In this document: positions 1 to 5,683 of the stretch, in pieces | Layout: the number at the start of each line of letters is the position of its first letter | Position numbering within the stretch: position 1 is the stretch's first letter | Source: Armatimonadota bacterium | GTDB lineage: Bacteria > Armatimonadota > Zipacnadia > Zipacnadales > FEN-943 | DNA length: 6,316 nt | Direction of reading: 5' to 3' | Assembly: GCA_026419655.1 (NCBI GenBank) | Contig: JANZZA010000148.1 | Location: forward strand, 1-6,316 | Notes under the pieces: generated by a model | Seen by the model: only the letters and a program-made list of their open reading frames with translations | What the model was told of the DNA's origin: nothing | Database searches by the model: none | Translations under genes and position numbers: made by a program

Positions 1-525
1 GTATCCTGCCACGGGCTTACCCACGGGCCGATTACTTCCGAAACGGCCTGGCAAGAGGTTGCTGAGGCCCGCGTCGTCCTCGAAGAAACCCTCGGCATGC
101 CCGTGAAAATTTTCTGCGTGCCCGGAAATAACGATAATCACCCGGCTGCAGCGGCAGTCGCACAGCAGGCGGGCTATAAGGCTATCCTCACCATCTATGA
201 CCGCGTGAACACCCTGGAGAGCGACCTTTTTGCCCTTGGCCGCGTGCCGCTGCATAGCGAATATCCGCCGCCCTTTTATTCGGCCTTTGACCCCTACAAG
301 CGACTTCACCAGGCCATGGACCTTGGCGGCTGGGTGATTGATTACTGCCACTGCCCGCTACCGGGGAGAGCCATACATCCGTGGAAGGACTGCACCCTGG
401 AGCAACTTGAGGAACGGTTTGAGACGGTGCTGCGGGTTGGCGGCGGCGACGTCTGGCTGGCAGAGCCGAACGAAGTGGTGGATTACCTTTCCCAGGCCCA
501 GGCAAACAGTTCCGACAACGTCTAA
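1..525 (+). CDS. Polysaccharide deacetylase-like protein (NodB-type), C-terminal part, 5' truncated
   Basis: The reading frame is open from the first base and ends at TAA (523-525), giving 174 visible residues; the start lies outside the window. The fragment opens with V-S-C-H-G-L-T-H (residues 1-8). This fits the H-x3-H metal-binding motif of the NodB/carbohydrate esterase 4 fold (usually HT/S-x-x-H), with His4 and His8 as metal ligands. Further on, K-I-F-C-V-P-G-N (about residues 35-42) matches the position of the F-x-x-P-x-G substrate-groove motif. The end (CHCPLPGR..., then ...DVWLAEPNEVVDYL, about residues 118-165) resembles the closing motif and final helix of this superfamily. The catalytic Asp of motif 1 would lie upstream and cannot be checked. 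Family members remove N- or O-acetyl groups from chitin-like, peptidoglycan or exopolysaccharide chains; the substrate here is unknown. Any secretion signal would be off the edge. The next gene on the strand, glmU, starts 413 bp later, so co-transcription is doubtful. Confidence 0.78.
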   Translation, partial: VSCHGLTHGPITSETAWQEVAEARVVLEETLGMPVKIFCVPGNNDNHPAAAAVAQQAGYKAILTIYDRVNTLESDLFALGRVPLHSEYPPPFYSAFDPYKRLHQAMDLGGWVIDYCHCPLPGRAIHPWKDCTLEQLEERFETVLRVGGGDVWLAEPNEVVDYLSQAQANSSDNV

Positions 526-577
526 GGGCGGCACCCAAAAGCTTCGGAAGCAAGGCTCGGGCAGAACCCTTTTCAAA

Positions 578-701
578 GGTGACTGCTACAAGACCATCGC
601 TTCACGAGTTGAGCGGCGCCCATGTAATGTGACTTGTGGGCGCAAACCTGTCGCGTACACGGACTGGCAGCAATGTCCAGGCGAGTTTTTAAAGCGTCAC
701 C
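578..701 (+). repeat. Repeat copy A: 124-bp MITE-like element with degenerate terminal inverted repeats
   Basis: This stretch aligns end to end with 2386-2508 at about 84 of 124 positions (counted by hand, one single-base gap). The match is strongest at the two ends and in two inner blocks, ACTTG-x-GGGC near 631-641 and CGGACTGG at 660-667. The left end GGTGACTGCTACAAGAC (578-594) and the right end GTTTTTAAAGCGTCACC (685-701, read in reverse complement) match at 11 of 17 positions, so the inverted ends are more decayed than in copy B. It holds no intact open reading frame shared with copy B. The element is non-coding and sits between the deacetylase-like gene and glmU. A miniature inverted-repeat element, a REP-like palindromic repeat or a small structured RNA are all possible. 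No target-site duplication is visible. Confidence 0.6.
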
Positions 702-938
702 GTAGGGAATTGTCGCAAAATCTCGCGTACGCTCATCGAAAGCGGGGAAAGTGTAGCACGCCCCGTGGTTCCTGCCTTTTACCCGCTATGGCGTCTGGTG
801 CCGGTCGAACTCACTCTCGCAGCAGGCCCGAGGGAGATTCCTCGGCAGTTTGCTCCAGCAGATAGGGTTTTCGATTGCCCGTATGGCCAGTTGGCAGGGG
901 AGTCCGGGAACAGTTATTCTTGGCCTCGGTGATGTGGA
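702..938. other. Non-coding region upstream of glmU, with a small hairpin at 828-845
   Basis: I see no gene here. The 6-bp perfect inverted repeat CCGAGG (828-833) / CCTCGG (840-845) encloses a 6-base loop and could form a short hairpin, but no T-run follows, so I do not call a terminator. A weaker pairing, CGGGG (743-747) with CCCCG (761-765), is also possible. The segment ggtcgaact near 803 superficially resembles a tRNA T-loop, but no acceptor stem or anticodon arm surrounds it. The short stretch 526-577 before repeat A contains only a weak stem (GGG-cagaa-CCC followed by TTTT near 560-573), which could at most be a poor terminator for the upstream gene. Confidence 0.4.
891..920 (+). promoter_or_regulatory. 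Weak candidate promoter for glmU
   Basis: TTGGCA (891-896) matches the sigma-70 -35 consensus at 5 of 6 positions. It is followed after 18 bp by TATTCT (915-920), which matches the -10 at 4 of 6. Transcription would begin around 927, leaving only about a dozen leader bases before the glmU ATG at 939. Such boxes can occur by chance, so this is tentative; an earlier promoter or read-through from upstream is equally possible. Confidence 0.25.
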
Positions 939-2321
939 ATGAGGCCCGTGGCCGCAGTAGTCCTGGCCGCCGGGGAAGGCACGCGCATGAAATCCGACCT
1001 GCCCAAGCCGCTCATTGCCGTATGCGGGCGGCCAATGTTGTTCCATGTGGTCGACGAGCTATTGCAGGCCGGTGTGGAAAAAGTTGTGGTTGTAGTCGGC
1101 GCGCGGCGGGAGCAAGTCGTTAACGCGCTGTCCAGCTACCAGGTCGAAGTGGTTGTCCAGGACCCGCCCCGCGGCACCGGCCACGCCGTGCTCTGCGCCG
1201 AGACCGCGTTTCGGGATTTCGACGGGGACCTCCTTGTTACCTATGCCGACGTGCCGCTGCTCCGAGCCGAAACGCTCCGGAAATTGCTCGACACCCACCG
1301 CGCTACCGGCTCCGCCGCCACCGTCCTCACAGCTTTCTACGACAACCCCACCGGCTACGGGCGCATAGTCCGGGACGCCAGCGGCCGCTTCTGCAAAATC
1401 GTTGAAGAAAAAGAGGCCTCCGATGATATCCGCGCCATCCGAGAAATCAACACGGGCGTCTCAGTATTTGACGCCAGGCCTATGTTTGCTGCCCTAAAGA
1501 AAATCAAGCCCTCTGCCGTCAAAGGCGAGCTGTATCTTACTGACGCAATCGAGATTCTGGCGCGAGAGGGCCACGAAGTGATTGCCATCCCGGCCGACGA
1601 CTCCACCGAAGTCCTGGGCATCAACGACCGTATCCAACTGGCCCAGGCAGAAGCCATAGCCCGCCAGCGGGTGCGGGAGCAACTGATGCGTGAGGGTGTG
1701 ACAATGCTCGACCCCGCTTCCACCTTCATTGACGCCGGAGTCCTCATCGGCCGCGACACTGTCCTGTATCCGGGCGTGCACATCCTTGGCCAGTCCAGCA
1801 TAGGCGCCCGCTGCACCATTGGTCCCAACGCCTTTATCCACAACAGTAGCGTCGGCGACGATTGCACGGTGCTGGTGGGGGCCGTAGTCCGCGATAGCCA
1901 GGTCGGCGCCGGCTGTAGCCTTGGCCCTTATTGTCACGTGCGGGACCACAGCCGCCTGGACGAGGCCGTCCGCATAGGCAGCTACGCCGAGGTAGTACGC
2001 ACTACTATCGGCACCCGGACGAGGTGTCTGCACTTCTCTTACCTGGGCGACGCTATCGTGGGCGAGGACGTAAACATCGGCGCCGGTACTATCACCTGCA
2101 ACTACGACGGCAAGCGCAAGCACCCTACGGTAATCGAAGCGGAGGCCTTCATCGGCAGTGACGCGGTTCTCGTGGCGCCCGTGAGAATCGGCCAGGGAGC
2201 CTATGTGGCCGCCGGCTCGGTCATCACCAGCGACGTGCCGGCCGGGGCCCTGGCCATGGCCCGAGAACGCCAAAGTATTCGGCTGGATTGGGCGCGTCGT
2301 TTCCGCGAGCGCGAGGACTAA
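939..2321 (+). CDS. glmU: Bifunctional GlmU: GlcNAc-1-phosphate uridylyltransferase / glucosamine-1-phosphate N-acetyltransferase
   Basis: A 460-residue protein of normal GlmU length (E. coli 456). It catalyses the last two steps of UDP-GlcNAc synthesis: acetylation of glucosamine-1-phosphate with acetyl-CoA, then uridylyl transfer from UTP. The product feeds peptidoglycan and surface glycans. The N-terminal pyrophosphorylase domain (about 3-230) shows the nucleotide loop LAAGEGTRMKSDLPK (9-23), PPRGTGHA (76-83), ADVPLL with Asp104 (Ala103 replaces the usual Gly), E156, INTG (170-173) and Asn229, the second metal ligand. Residues from about 265 form left-handed beta-helix hexapeptide repeats. 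They include Arg335, catalytic His365 in LHFSYLGDA, Tyr368, Asn388 and Lys394. The position of E. coli Lys351 is Val353, with Arg354 next to it. ATG 939 is the first start after an in-frame TGA at 930-932; a weak GGTG-type ribosome site lies just upstream. No prs or spoVG neighbour is present, unlike in many Bacillota. Confidence 0.97.
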   Translation: MRPVAAVVLAAGEGTRMKSDLPKPLIAVCGRPMLFHVVDELLQAGVEKVVVVVGARREQVVNALSSYQVEVVVQDPPRGTGHAVLCAETAFRDFDGDLLVTYADVPLLRAETLRKLLDTHRATGSAATVLTAFYDNPTGYGRIVRDASGRFCKIVEEKEASDDIRAIREINTGVSVFDARPMFAALKKIKPSAVKGELYLTDAIEILAREGHEVIAIPADDSTEVLGINDRIQLAQAEAIARQRVREQLMREGVTMLDPASTFIDAGVLIGRDTVLYPGVHILGQSSIGARCTIGPNAFIHNSSVGDDCTVLVGAVVRDSQVGAGCSLGPYCHVRDHSRLDEAVRIGSYAEVVRTTIGTRTRCLHFSYLGDAIVGEDVNIGAGTITCNYDGKRKHPTVIEAEAFIGSDAVLVAPVRIGQGAYVAAGSVITSDVPAGALAMARERQSIRLDWARRFRERED

Positions 2322-2385
2322 AAGAAAGTAGGCTGTTGCGAAACGCTTGGTGGCGGGGTTGTCGGCGAAAGGATTTTACCTCTAT

Positions 2386-2508
2386 GGTGACTGTTGCAAG
2401 ACCATCTTTTCACGGCTGAGTCGCTCTAACCCGGTATAACTTGCGGGCACACCCCTGGGCCGCCGACGGACTGGGAGCCACGCCGAGGTGAGTTTTGCAA
2501 CAGTCGCC
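2386..2508 (+). repeat. Repeat copy B: 123-bp MITE-like element with well-matched terminal inverted repeats
   Basis: The left end GGTGACTGTTGCAAGAC (2386-2402) and the right end GTTTTGCAACAGTCGCC (2492-2508) are inverted repeats of each other at 15 of 17 positions. The 123-bp unit aligns with 578-701 in the same orientation at about two thirds of positions, including the inner CGGACTGGG block (2466-2474). The shared ACTGTTGCAA core resembles the known terminal repeat of IS6/IS26-family elements (GGCACTGTTGCAAA); this is a comparison from memory, and no transposase is present in the window. The 8 bases flanking each end do not match, so no target duplication is seen. As RNA the ends could pair into a long stem, so a role as a bidirectional terminator between the convergent genes is conceivable. 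Confidence 0.65.
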
Positions 2509-2511
2509 CTT

Positions 2512-2530
2512 GAGTCCCAAACTTGGACTC
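2512..2530. other. Short hairpin next to repeat B
   Basis: GAGTCC (2512-2517) and GGACTC (2525-2530) are a perfect 6-bp inverted repeat with a 7-base loop, starting four bases after the end of repeat B. No T-run follows on either strand. It may be part of a longer form of the repeat or a weak transcription-ending stem between the convergent genes. Copy A has no equivalent hairpin beside it. Confidence 0.4.
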
Positions 2531-2676
2531 GCCGGGGAAGCCACCACGCGCAGAGGTCAGCCCTGCGCCTGCCACAAGAGCCACCCCTGACTTGCCTCCT
2601 CGGGGGTTGCAAACGGCTCCGCCCTCTGCCCGGGCCGACTCCACGGACCGGAGGTCTCCGCCATGCGCGCCCCAGG

Positions 2677-4617
2677 CTATCCTTTGCCGTTGCCATTCGG
2701 GCGGCGAGGAACAACTACAAGGGCATTGCTGACAGCCCGGGGGAAGCCGTCGGCGCAGGCGTTGACAACCTGACCCTGGACAACAAGCGTGGTGGAGCCG
2801 CCGCCGTCGAGGTTCATGGCCGCCTTGCAATGCAGGTGGAGCATGAGCTTGGCCAGTTCCGTCAGCGTTAGACCAGGCCCGCGACCACCCCTCCCCCCTT
2901 CCGCGGCCACTATCACCACGCGTCCGTCGGGCTTTATACCGATGGCGGTGCGCGCGTGGCGACCGGCCGCAACGTCAGCGCGGAATCCCTCTCGGGCCGG
3001 GTCGAGGACGATCTGACCGCACGCAACCAGCAACGGTCCGCCACCCACAGCATGAAGAAGACCTGGCCACTCCGGTCGCGTGCGGAAGGTAACCTTCACC
3101 TCGCAGCCCAGCGGCACCCTTGTCAAAGCCTCTGCCCTCGCGCCGGTGCCGGACAGCACCATCCCGTCGGAGGGTATTGGCACGTCATTGCCGTCGGTTT
3201 CCTTGAAAATCACGCGGCCGCGGCCGGAAACCACCAGCCTGGTGCGGCCAACAACGCCGGGGATGCGCCCGCCAAACCGGCGCGTGAACACGACCAGCCC
3301 GTCGGGGCGAGTCTCGTTCTCGTTGAGGCCCGTGACCGCAAGGAAGCCGATACCAGAAAAGCTAGCCCGTCCTTCAACCTCAACGCGCGCTATATCGCAC
3401 CGACCATCGCGCATCACAGCAAGCACTGGTCTCTGTGGCAGCGGAAGACGGACCCATTCACCGTCTATGACAAGCATCCCTAAGGGAGCGCCGACCTGCG
3501 GGCAGAAAAAGCCGCCGTTCACAGCCGCCACCGCTCCCTGGGCGCTGGCTATGCGGGCCACGGATGCTCGCTGGCTGAAAGACTCCCCCGCCAACGCAGG
3601 TCTGAGCTGAAACGCGCCCTTCACCGGGTGGAAAGCCATAACGTGGACGAGCGTTGGACCGGCACCTGTCGGCCAACTGATGGCCTCCCAAGCACCCTCG
3701 GGCAAGACCGGTACCTTGGGTGGGGCAGCCGACCTGGCGGGAGCCCCGGCCCCTGCAGTGGGCCGGGTGCCGGCGCCCGTTGCCGGGCTTTCAGACGACG
3801 GCTTAGAAGAAGCGGCGGGCTGCGGCGGAGCCCCCTGCGAAGACCGAGGACCTTGCGAGCTATCCTGCGCCGCATCCCTTGCCTTAAGCAGGAAATCCAG
3901 CACTATTCGCGGAGGATTACCAATGGAGAATACGGCTACCTTCTCTATCTCGCCATGGAAAATGGTCAGCCTGGTCCAGCCGTCTTCGTCCACATCTCGG
4001 GCCGCCCGCGGCACCAGACCGCTGGCAAATTCCAGAACCAGCACTTCGCCAGCCGTCGCGCCCGCATTCTCCCCCGGTGGCAGAAGCACACTCACCTGGC
4101 CTTGTCCGCGCTCTAAGCGGTACGGCGACGGGGCGGTAAGGTCAACTACCACACGCACCCGGTCCGGGTGGATACCCTGGCGTACCGAGCTAATCTCCCC
4201 GGCTGGCGCCCACACCTCCACCTCCCCATCCGCTTCACTCACTTCCCACCCGAAGCCCTCCGCCAACATCCTCGCCGGCAGCCACGTCACCCCGCCGGTA
4301 CATACAGGGGCAGCGCCAGCCTCCTTTTCATTGCCCGGCCCGCACGAAAACCGGGACGTACCGGGCCGGTAACTTATCGTGGCGCCGAACCATTTGAGCA
4401 CCCGCCCATCGCCCGGCGCCTCAACGCCTGCCCCTGCCACCAGAGCATCCTGGCGAATATAAGGCGTACCGTCCGCATTCACCCTGACAGCCCGACCCGA
4501 GCAGCTCACCTCGCGCCCGTTTATGATAAGACCGGAAGAGTCACCTCTAGCGGCCCAAGGACGCGGTCCAAAAACAAACACCAACGTTGCTGCGACGTAG
4601 ACTGCTTTCGGTGACAT
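2677..4617 (-). CDS. Secreted phosphodiester glycosidase-family protein (NAGPA/DUF2233) with copper-amine-oxidase-like stalk and AMIN domains
   Basis: A 646-residue multidomain exported protein. Residues 1-23 look like a signal peptide: Lys4, a hydrophobic AVYVAATLVFVFG core and likely cleavage after WAA (21-23). Residues about 30-137 match the copper-amine-oxidase N-terminal-like 'stalk' domain, ending in TWLPARMLAEGFGWEVSEADG. Residues about 142-243 resemble an AMIN domain (SSVRQGIHPDRVRVVVDL ... PPRIVLDF), a module known to bind cell-wall or envelope targets. A Pro/Ala/Ser-rich linker follows (about 248-305). The catalytic NAGPA region (about 308-637) shows AAVNGGFF (364-371), G-x-P-x-G-M-L-V-I-D-G (376-386), RTAIGIKPDG (556-565), GLTLTELAK (582-590) and NLDGGGSTT (602-610), the hallmarks of this family. 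The human homologue uncovers GlcNAc-1-phosphodiesters; bacterial substrates are mostly unknown, surface sugar-phosphate polymers being likely. The gene lies 15 bp after the aldolase gene, so the two probably share a transcript. The ribosome site is weak (GGGGG nine bases, AGGA two bases before ATG). Confidence 0.92.
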   Translation of the reverse strand: MSPKAVYVAATLVFVFGPRPWAARGDSSGLIINGREVSCSGRAVRVNADGTPYIRQDALVAGAGVEAPGDGRVLKWFGATISYRPGTSRFSCGPGNEKEAGAAPVCTGGVTWLPARMLAEGFGWEVSEADGEVEVWAPAGEISSVRQGIHPDRVRVVVDLTAPSPYRLERGQGQVSVLLPPGENAGATAGEVLVLEFASGLVPRAARDVDEDGWTRLTIFHGEIEKVAVFSIGNPPRIVLDFLLKARDAAQDSSQGPRSSQGAPPQPAASSKPSSESPATGAGTRPTAGAGAPARSAAPPKVPVLPEGAWEAISWPTGAGPTLVHVMAFHPVKGAFQLRPALAGESFSQRASVARIASAQGAVAAVNGGFFCPQVGAPLGMLVIDGEWVRLPLPQRPVLAVMRDGRCDIARVEVEGRASFSGIGFLAVTGLNENETRPDGLVVFTRRFGGRIPGVVGRTRLVVSGRGRVIFKETDGNDVPIPSDGMVLSGTGARAEALTRVPLGCEVKVTFRTRPEWPGLLHAVGGGPLLVACGQIVLDPAREGFRADVAAGRHARTAIGIKPDGRVVIVAAEGGRGGRGPGLTLTELAKLMLHLHCKAAMNLDGGGSTTLVVQGQVVNACADGFPRAVSNALVVVPRRPNGNGKG

Positions 4618-4632
4618 AATCCTGTGCCCCCA

Positions 4633-5277
4633 TTAGCCACCTACGGCGGACCTGAGTTCCCTGGCGCGGCTGCGTACTCCTGCCCAGTCTTGCGCCCAGA
4701 CGTCTTCGTCCTTGACCAGCCAGTGCCCAACGGCCACCGCAGCCGCACCAGCAGCAAGAAAACTCGCGGCGTTTTCTGCCGTGATTCCGCCCATGGCCAC
4801 GAGTTTCTGCCAGGGCAAGGGCCGGCGCAGCTCCTCCAGATACCCCGGCCCCATTAGCCGGGCCGGGAAAACTTTCACCAGGTCAGCACCGAGGTGCCAT
4901 GCCTGGAGAGCCTCAGTCGCCGTCATGACACCAGGGATAGGGAGCACGTCAAGCTGGCGACAGGTCTCCACCATGGGCGGACACAGCGCATGACAGGCAA
5001 CGAAGCGTGCCCCTGCCCTCACCGCCAGCCGCGCCATGTCCGCATTCACTGCGCTGCCTGCCCCGATAGCCAGGTCGCCCCCGTAGCGCCCCACCAGTTC
5101 CCGGATGCTCGAGAACACCTGTGGCGTGGTCAGGGCAATCTCCAGGCACTCATAGCCTTCCTCGACCAGGATTTCCACGACTTCTGCAGGCACGGGGGCA
5201 GTGCTGAGCCGCACCACCGGCAACACCCGCTGGCTCACTATCACGTCCTTTATAGCTGCACCGCCTGCGCTAGCCAA
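4633..5277 (-). CDS. KDPG/KHG-type class I aldolase (Eda family), substrate uncertain
   Basis: A 214-residue cytoplasmic (beta/alpha)8-barrel aldolase, close to the 213 residues of E. coli Eda. The family cleaves 2-keto-3-deoxy-6-phosphogluconate or 4-hydroxy-2-oxoglutarate to pyruvate plus an aldehyde through a lysine Schiff base. Visible landmarks are Glu46 in LEIALTTP (E. coli Glu45), IGAGS (71-75), PIPGVMTATEA (113-123), the Schiff-base Lys135 in KVFPA (135-139) and MGGI (162-165). Several binding positions differ from E. coli: Arg49 is Thr50, the SPG turn is CHA (95-97), Thr161 is Met162 and Ser184 is His185, so the true substrate may not be KDPG. I chose the TTG at 5277 because GGAAGG lies five bases upstream. 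An internal GTG at 5238 (Val14), seven bases after AAAGGA, would give 201 residues and is a credible alternative. It is the first gene of the probable two-gene unit with the phosphodiester glycosidase. Confidence 0.9.
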   Translation of the reverse strand: MASAGGAAIKDVIVSQRVLPVVRLSTAPVPAEVVEILVEEGYECLEIALTTPQVFSSIRELVGRYGGDLAIGAGSAVNADMARLAVRAGARFVACHALCPPMVETCRQLDVLPIPGVMTATEALQAWHLGADLVKVFPARLMGPGYLEELRRPLPWQKLVAMGGITAENAASFLAAGAAAVAVGHWLVKDEDVWAQDWAGVRSRARELRSAVGG

Positions 5278-5282
5278 TCTTA

Positions 5283-5288
5283 CCTTCC
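5283..5288 (-). promoter_or_regulatory. Ribosome binding site deciding the TTG start of the aldolase gene
   Basis: On the minus strand GGAAGG lies five bases before the TTG at 5277-5275, a normal Shine-Dalgarno spacing, with an additional AGGAG further upstream. This purine-rich run is the main reason to prefer the TTG over the internal GTG at 5238-5236. Confidence 0.5.
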
Positions 5289-5348
5289 CTCTCCTCGCCC
5301 CCTACCAGGGGCATGAGAGATACGCCACCACCCCACTCGGTGCCCACA

Positions 5349-5354
5349 AGTATA
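5349..5354 (-). promoter_or_regulatory. Possible -10 box for the aldolase-glycosidase unit
   Basis: TATACT on the minus strand matches the -10 consensus at 5 of 6 and lies about 70 bases before the TTG start. No good -35 box stands 16-18 bp further upstream, so this is a weak call. A second -10-like TATAAA lies near 5482-5487 on the same strand, also without a good partner. Confidence 0.25.
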
Positions 5355-5612
5355 AGACAGTTGCACCGTCGAGGGAAAGGCCCGGCCCACGCACGGGCGT
5401 ATTCGGTTTTCTGAGGACACCGTTGCAAAAGCTTCTGCAGCTCCCCGGAGATGCGCTCGGAGCTAAAAGGTGGGGAACGACTTTATACACTTTCGTGCCC
5501 CTGCATAAGCCAACACCGGGTTTCGGACTAGATCATCAATCTGATTCTCCAGGCATTACTCCTTCCTGCCTCAAACAAAATCCTGAGTAAACTGAATGCT
5601 CCGGGGACAGCA

Positions 5613-5641
5613 TTGACTAATGACAAGAACAGGCATATAAT
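5613..5641 (+). promoter_or_regulatory. Near-consensus sigma-70-type promoter for the pseudopilin gene
   Basis: TTGACT (5613-5618, 5 of 6 matches) and TATAAT (5636-5641, 6 of 6) are separated by exactly 17 bp (5619-5635), the optimal spacing. Transcription would start at about 5648, giving a leader of about 100 bases before the ATG at 5751. This is by far the strongest promoter in the window and implies strong basal transcription of the pseudopilin gene. Confidence 0.85.
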
Positions 5642-5644
5642 GCA

Positions 5645-5656
5645 GATGATGTCATC
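5645..5656. promoter_or_regulatory. Dyad at the predicted transcription start, possible operator
   Basis: GATGA (5645-5649) and TCATC (5652-5656) form a perfect 5-bp inverted repeat around TG. The dyad overlaps the start point expected from the promoter at 5613-5641. A protein bound here could block transcription. No regulator is encoded nearby, and a 10-base dyad can arise by chance. Confidence 0.35.
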
Positions 5657-5683
5657 AGGGGTCTGGCCGGGCTGGCTAAGAAA

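Larger units (their letters stand above)
2322..2676. other. Convergent intergenic region between glmU and the phosphodiester glycosidase gene
   Basis: This region of about 355 bp lies between two genes that converge. It contains repeat copy B (2386-2508), a hairpin at 2512-2530, and a solo box resembling the repeat's inverted end at 2328-2344. The remainder (2531-2676) shows no gene. Open frames crossing it on either strand have arginine/proline/cysteine-rich compositions with no recognisable domain and read through repeat B. I found no clear rho-independent terminator with a T-run for either gene. Confidence 0.5.
5278..5612. other. Divergent intergenic region, aldolase side
   Basis: I see no gene here. 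It contains the inverted repeat AGCTCC (5439-5444) / GGAGCT (5459-5464) with a 14-base loop, and a box at 5415-5431 that matches the terminal repeat of elements A and B at 13 of 17 positions but lacks a partner end. The open frame crossing 5201-5590 on the plus strand begins inside the aldolase gene in antisense and has no recognisable domain. Minus-strand promoters for the aldolase unit should lie here. Confidence 0.4.

Noticed and set aside
795..815. T-loop-like sequence suggesting a tRNA
   Set aside because: No acceptor stem, D-arm or anticodon stem can be built around it on either strand.
338..865. 175-residue plus-strand open frame overlapping the deacetylase end and repeat A
   Set aside because: It overlaps a recognisable gene in another frame, is Arg/Cys/Ser-rich without a domain, and runs through the repeat.
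1494..2273. 259-residue open frame antisense to glmU
   Set aside because: Long antisense frames are common shadows in GC-rich genes; the plus strand encodes an unmistakable GlmU.
578..2508. Composite transposon carrying glmU
   Set aside because: The flanking repeats are short, diverged and lack a transposase, and no outer target duplication is visible; independent insertions of a small element are simpler.
2382..2830. Minus-strand open frames of 110 and 134 residues across repeat B
   Set aside because: They overlap the end of the glycosidase gene out of frame. In copy A the corresponding frames are broken by a stop and a one-base indel, so the repeat is not coding for a conserved peptide.
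5330..5370. Possible third, inverted copy of the A/B repeat around gtgcccacaagtata
   Set aside because: Only about 15 bases resemble the inner ACTTG-x-GGGC block in reverse complement; the expected flanks and both inverted ends are missing, so chance is likely.
5439..5464. AGCTCC/GGAGCT inverted repeat as a terminator
   Set aside because: The loop is 14 bases, no T-run follows in either direction, and no gene ends nearby to need it.
5201..5590. 129-residue plus-strand open frame from within the aldolase gene into the intergenic region
   Set aside because: It begins antisense to the aldolase, has no recognisable domain and no convincing ribosome site.
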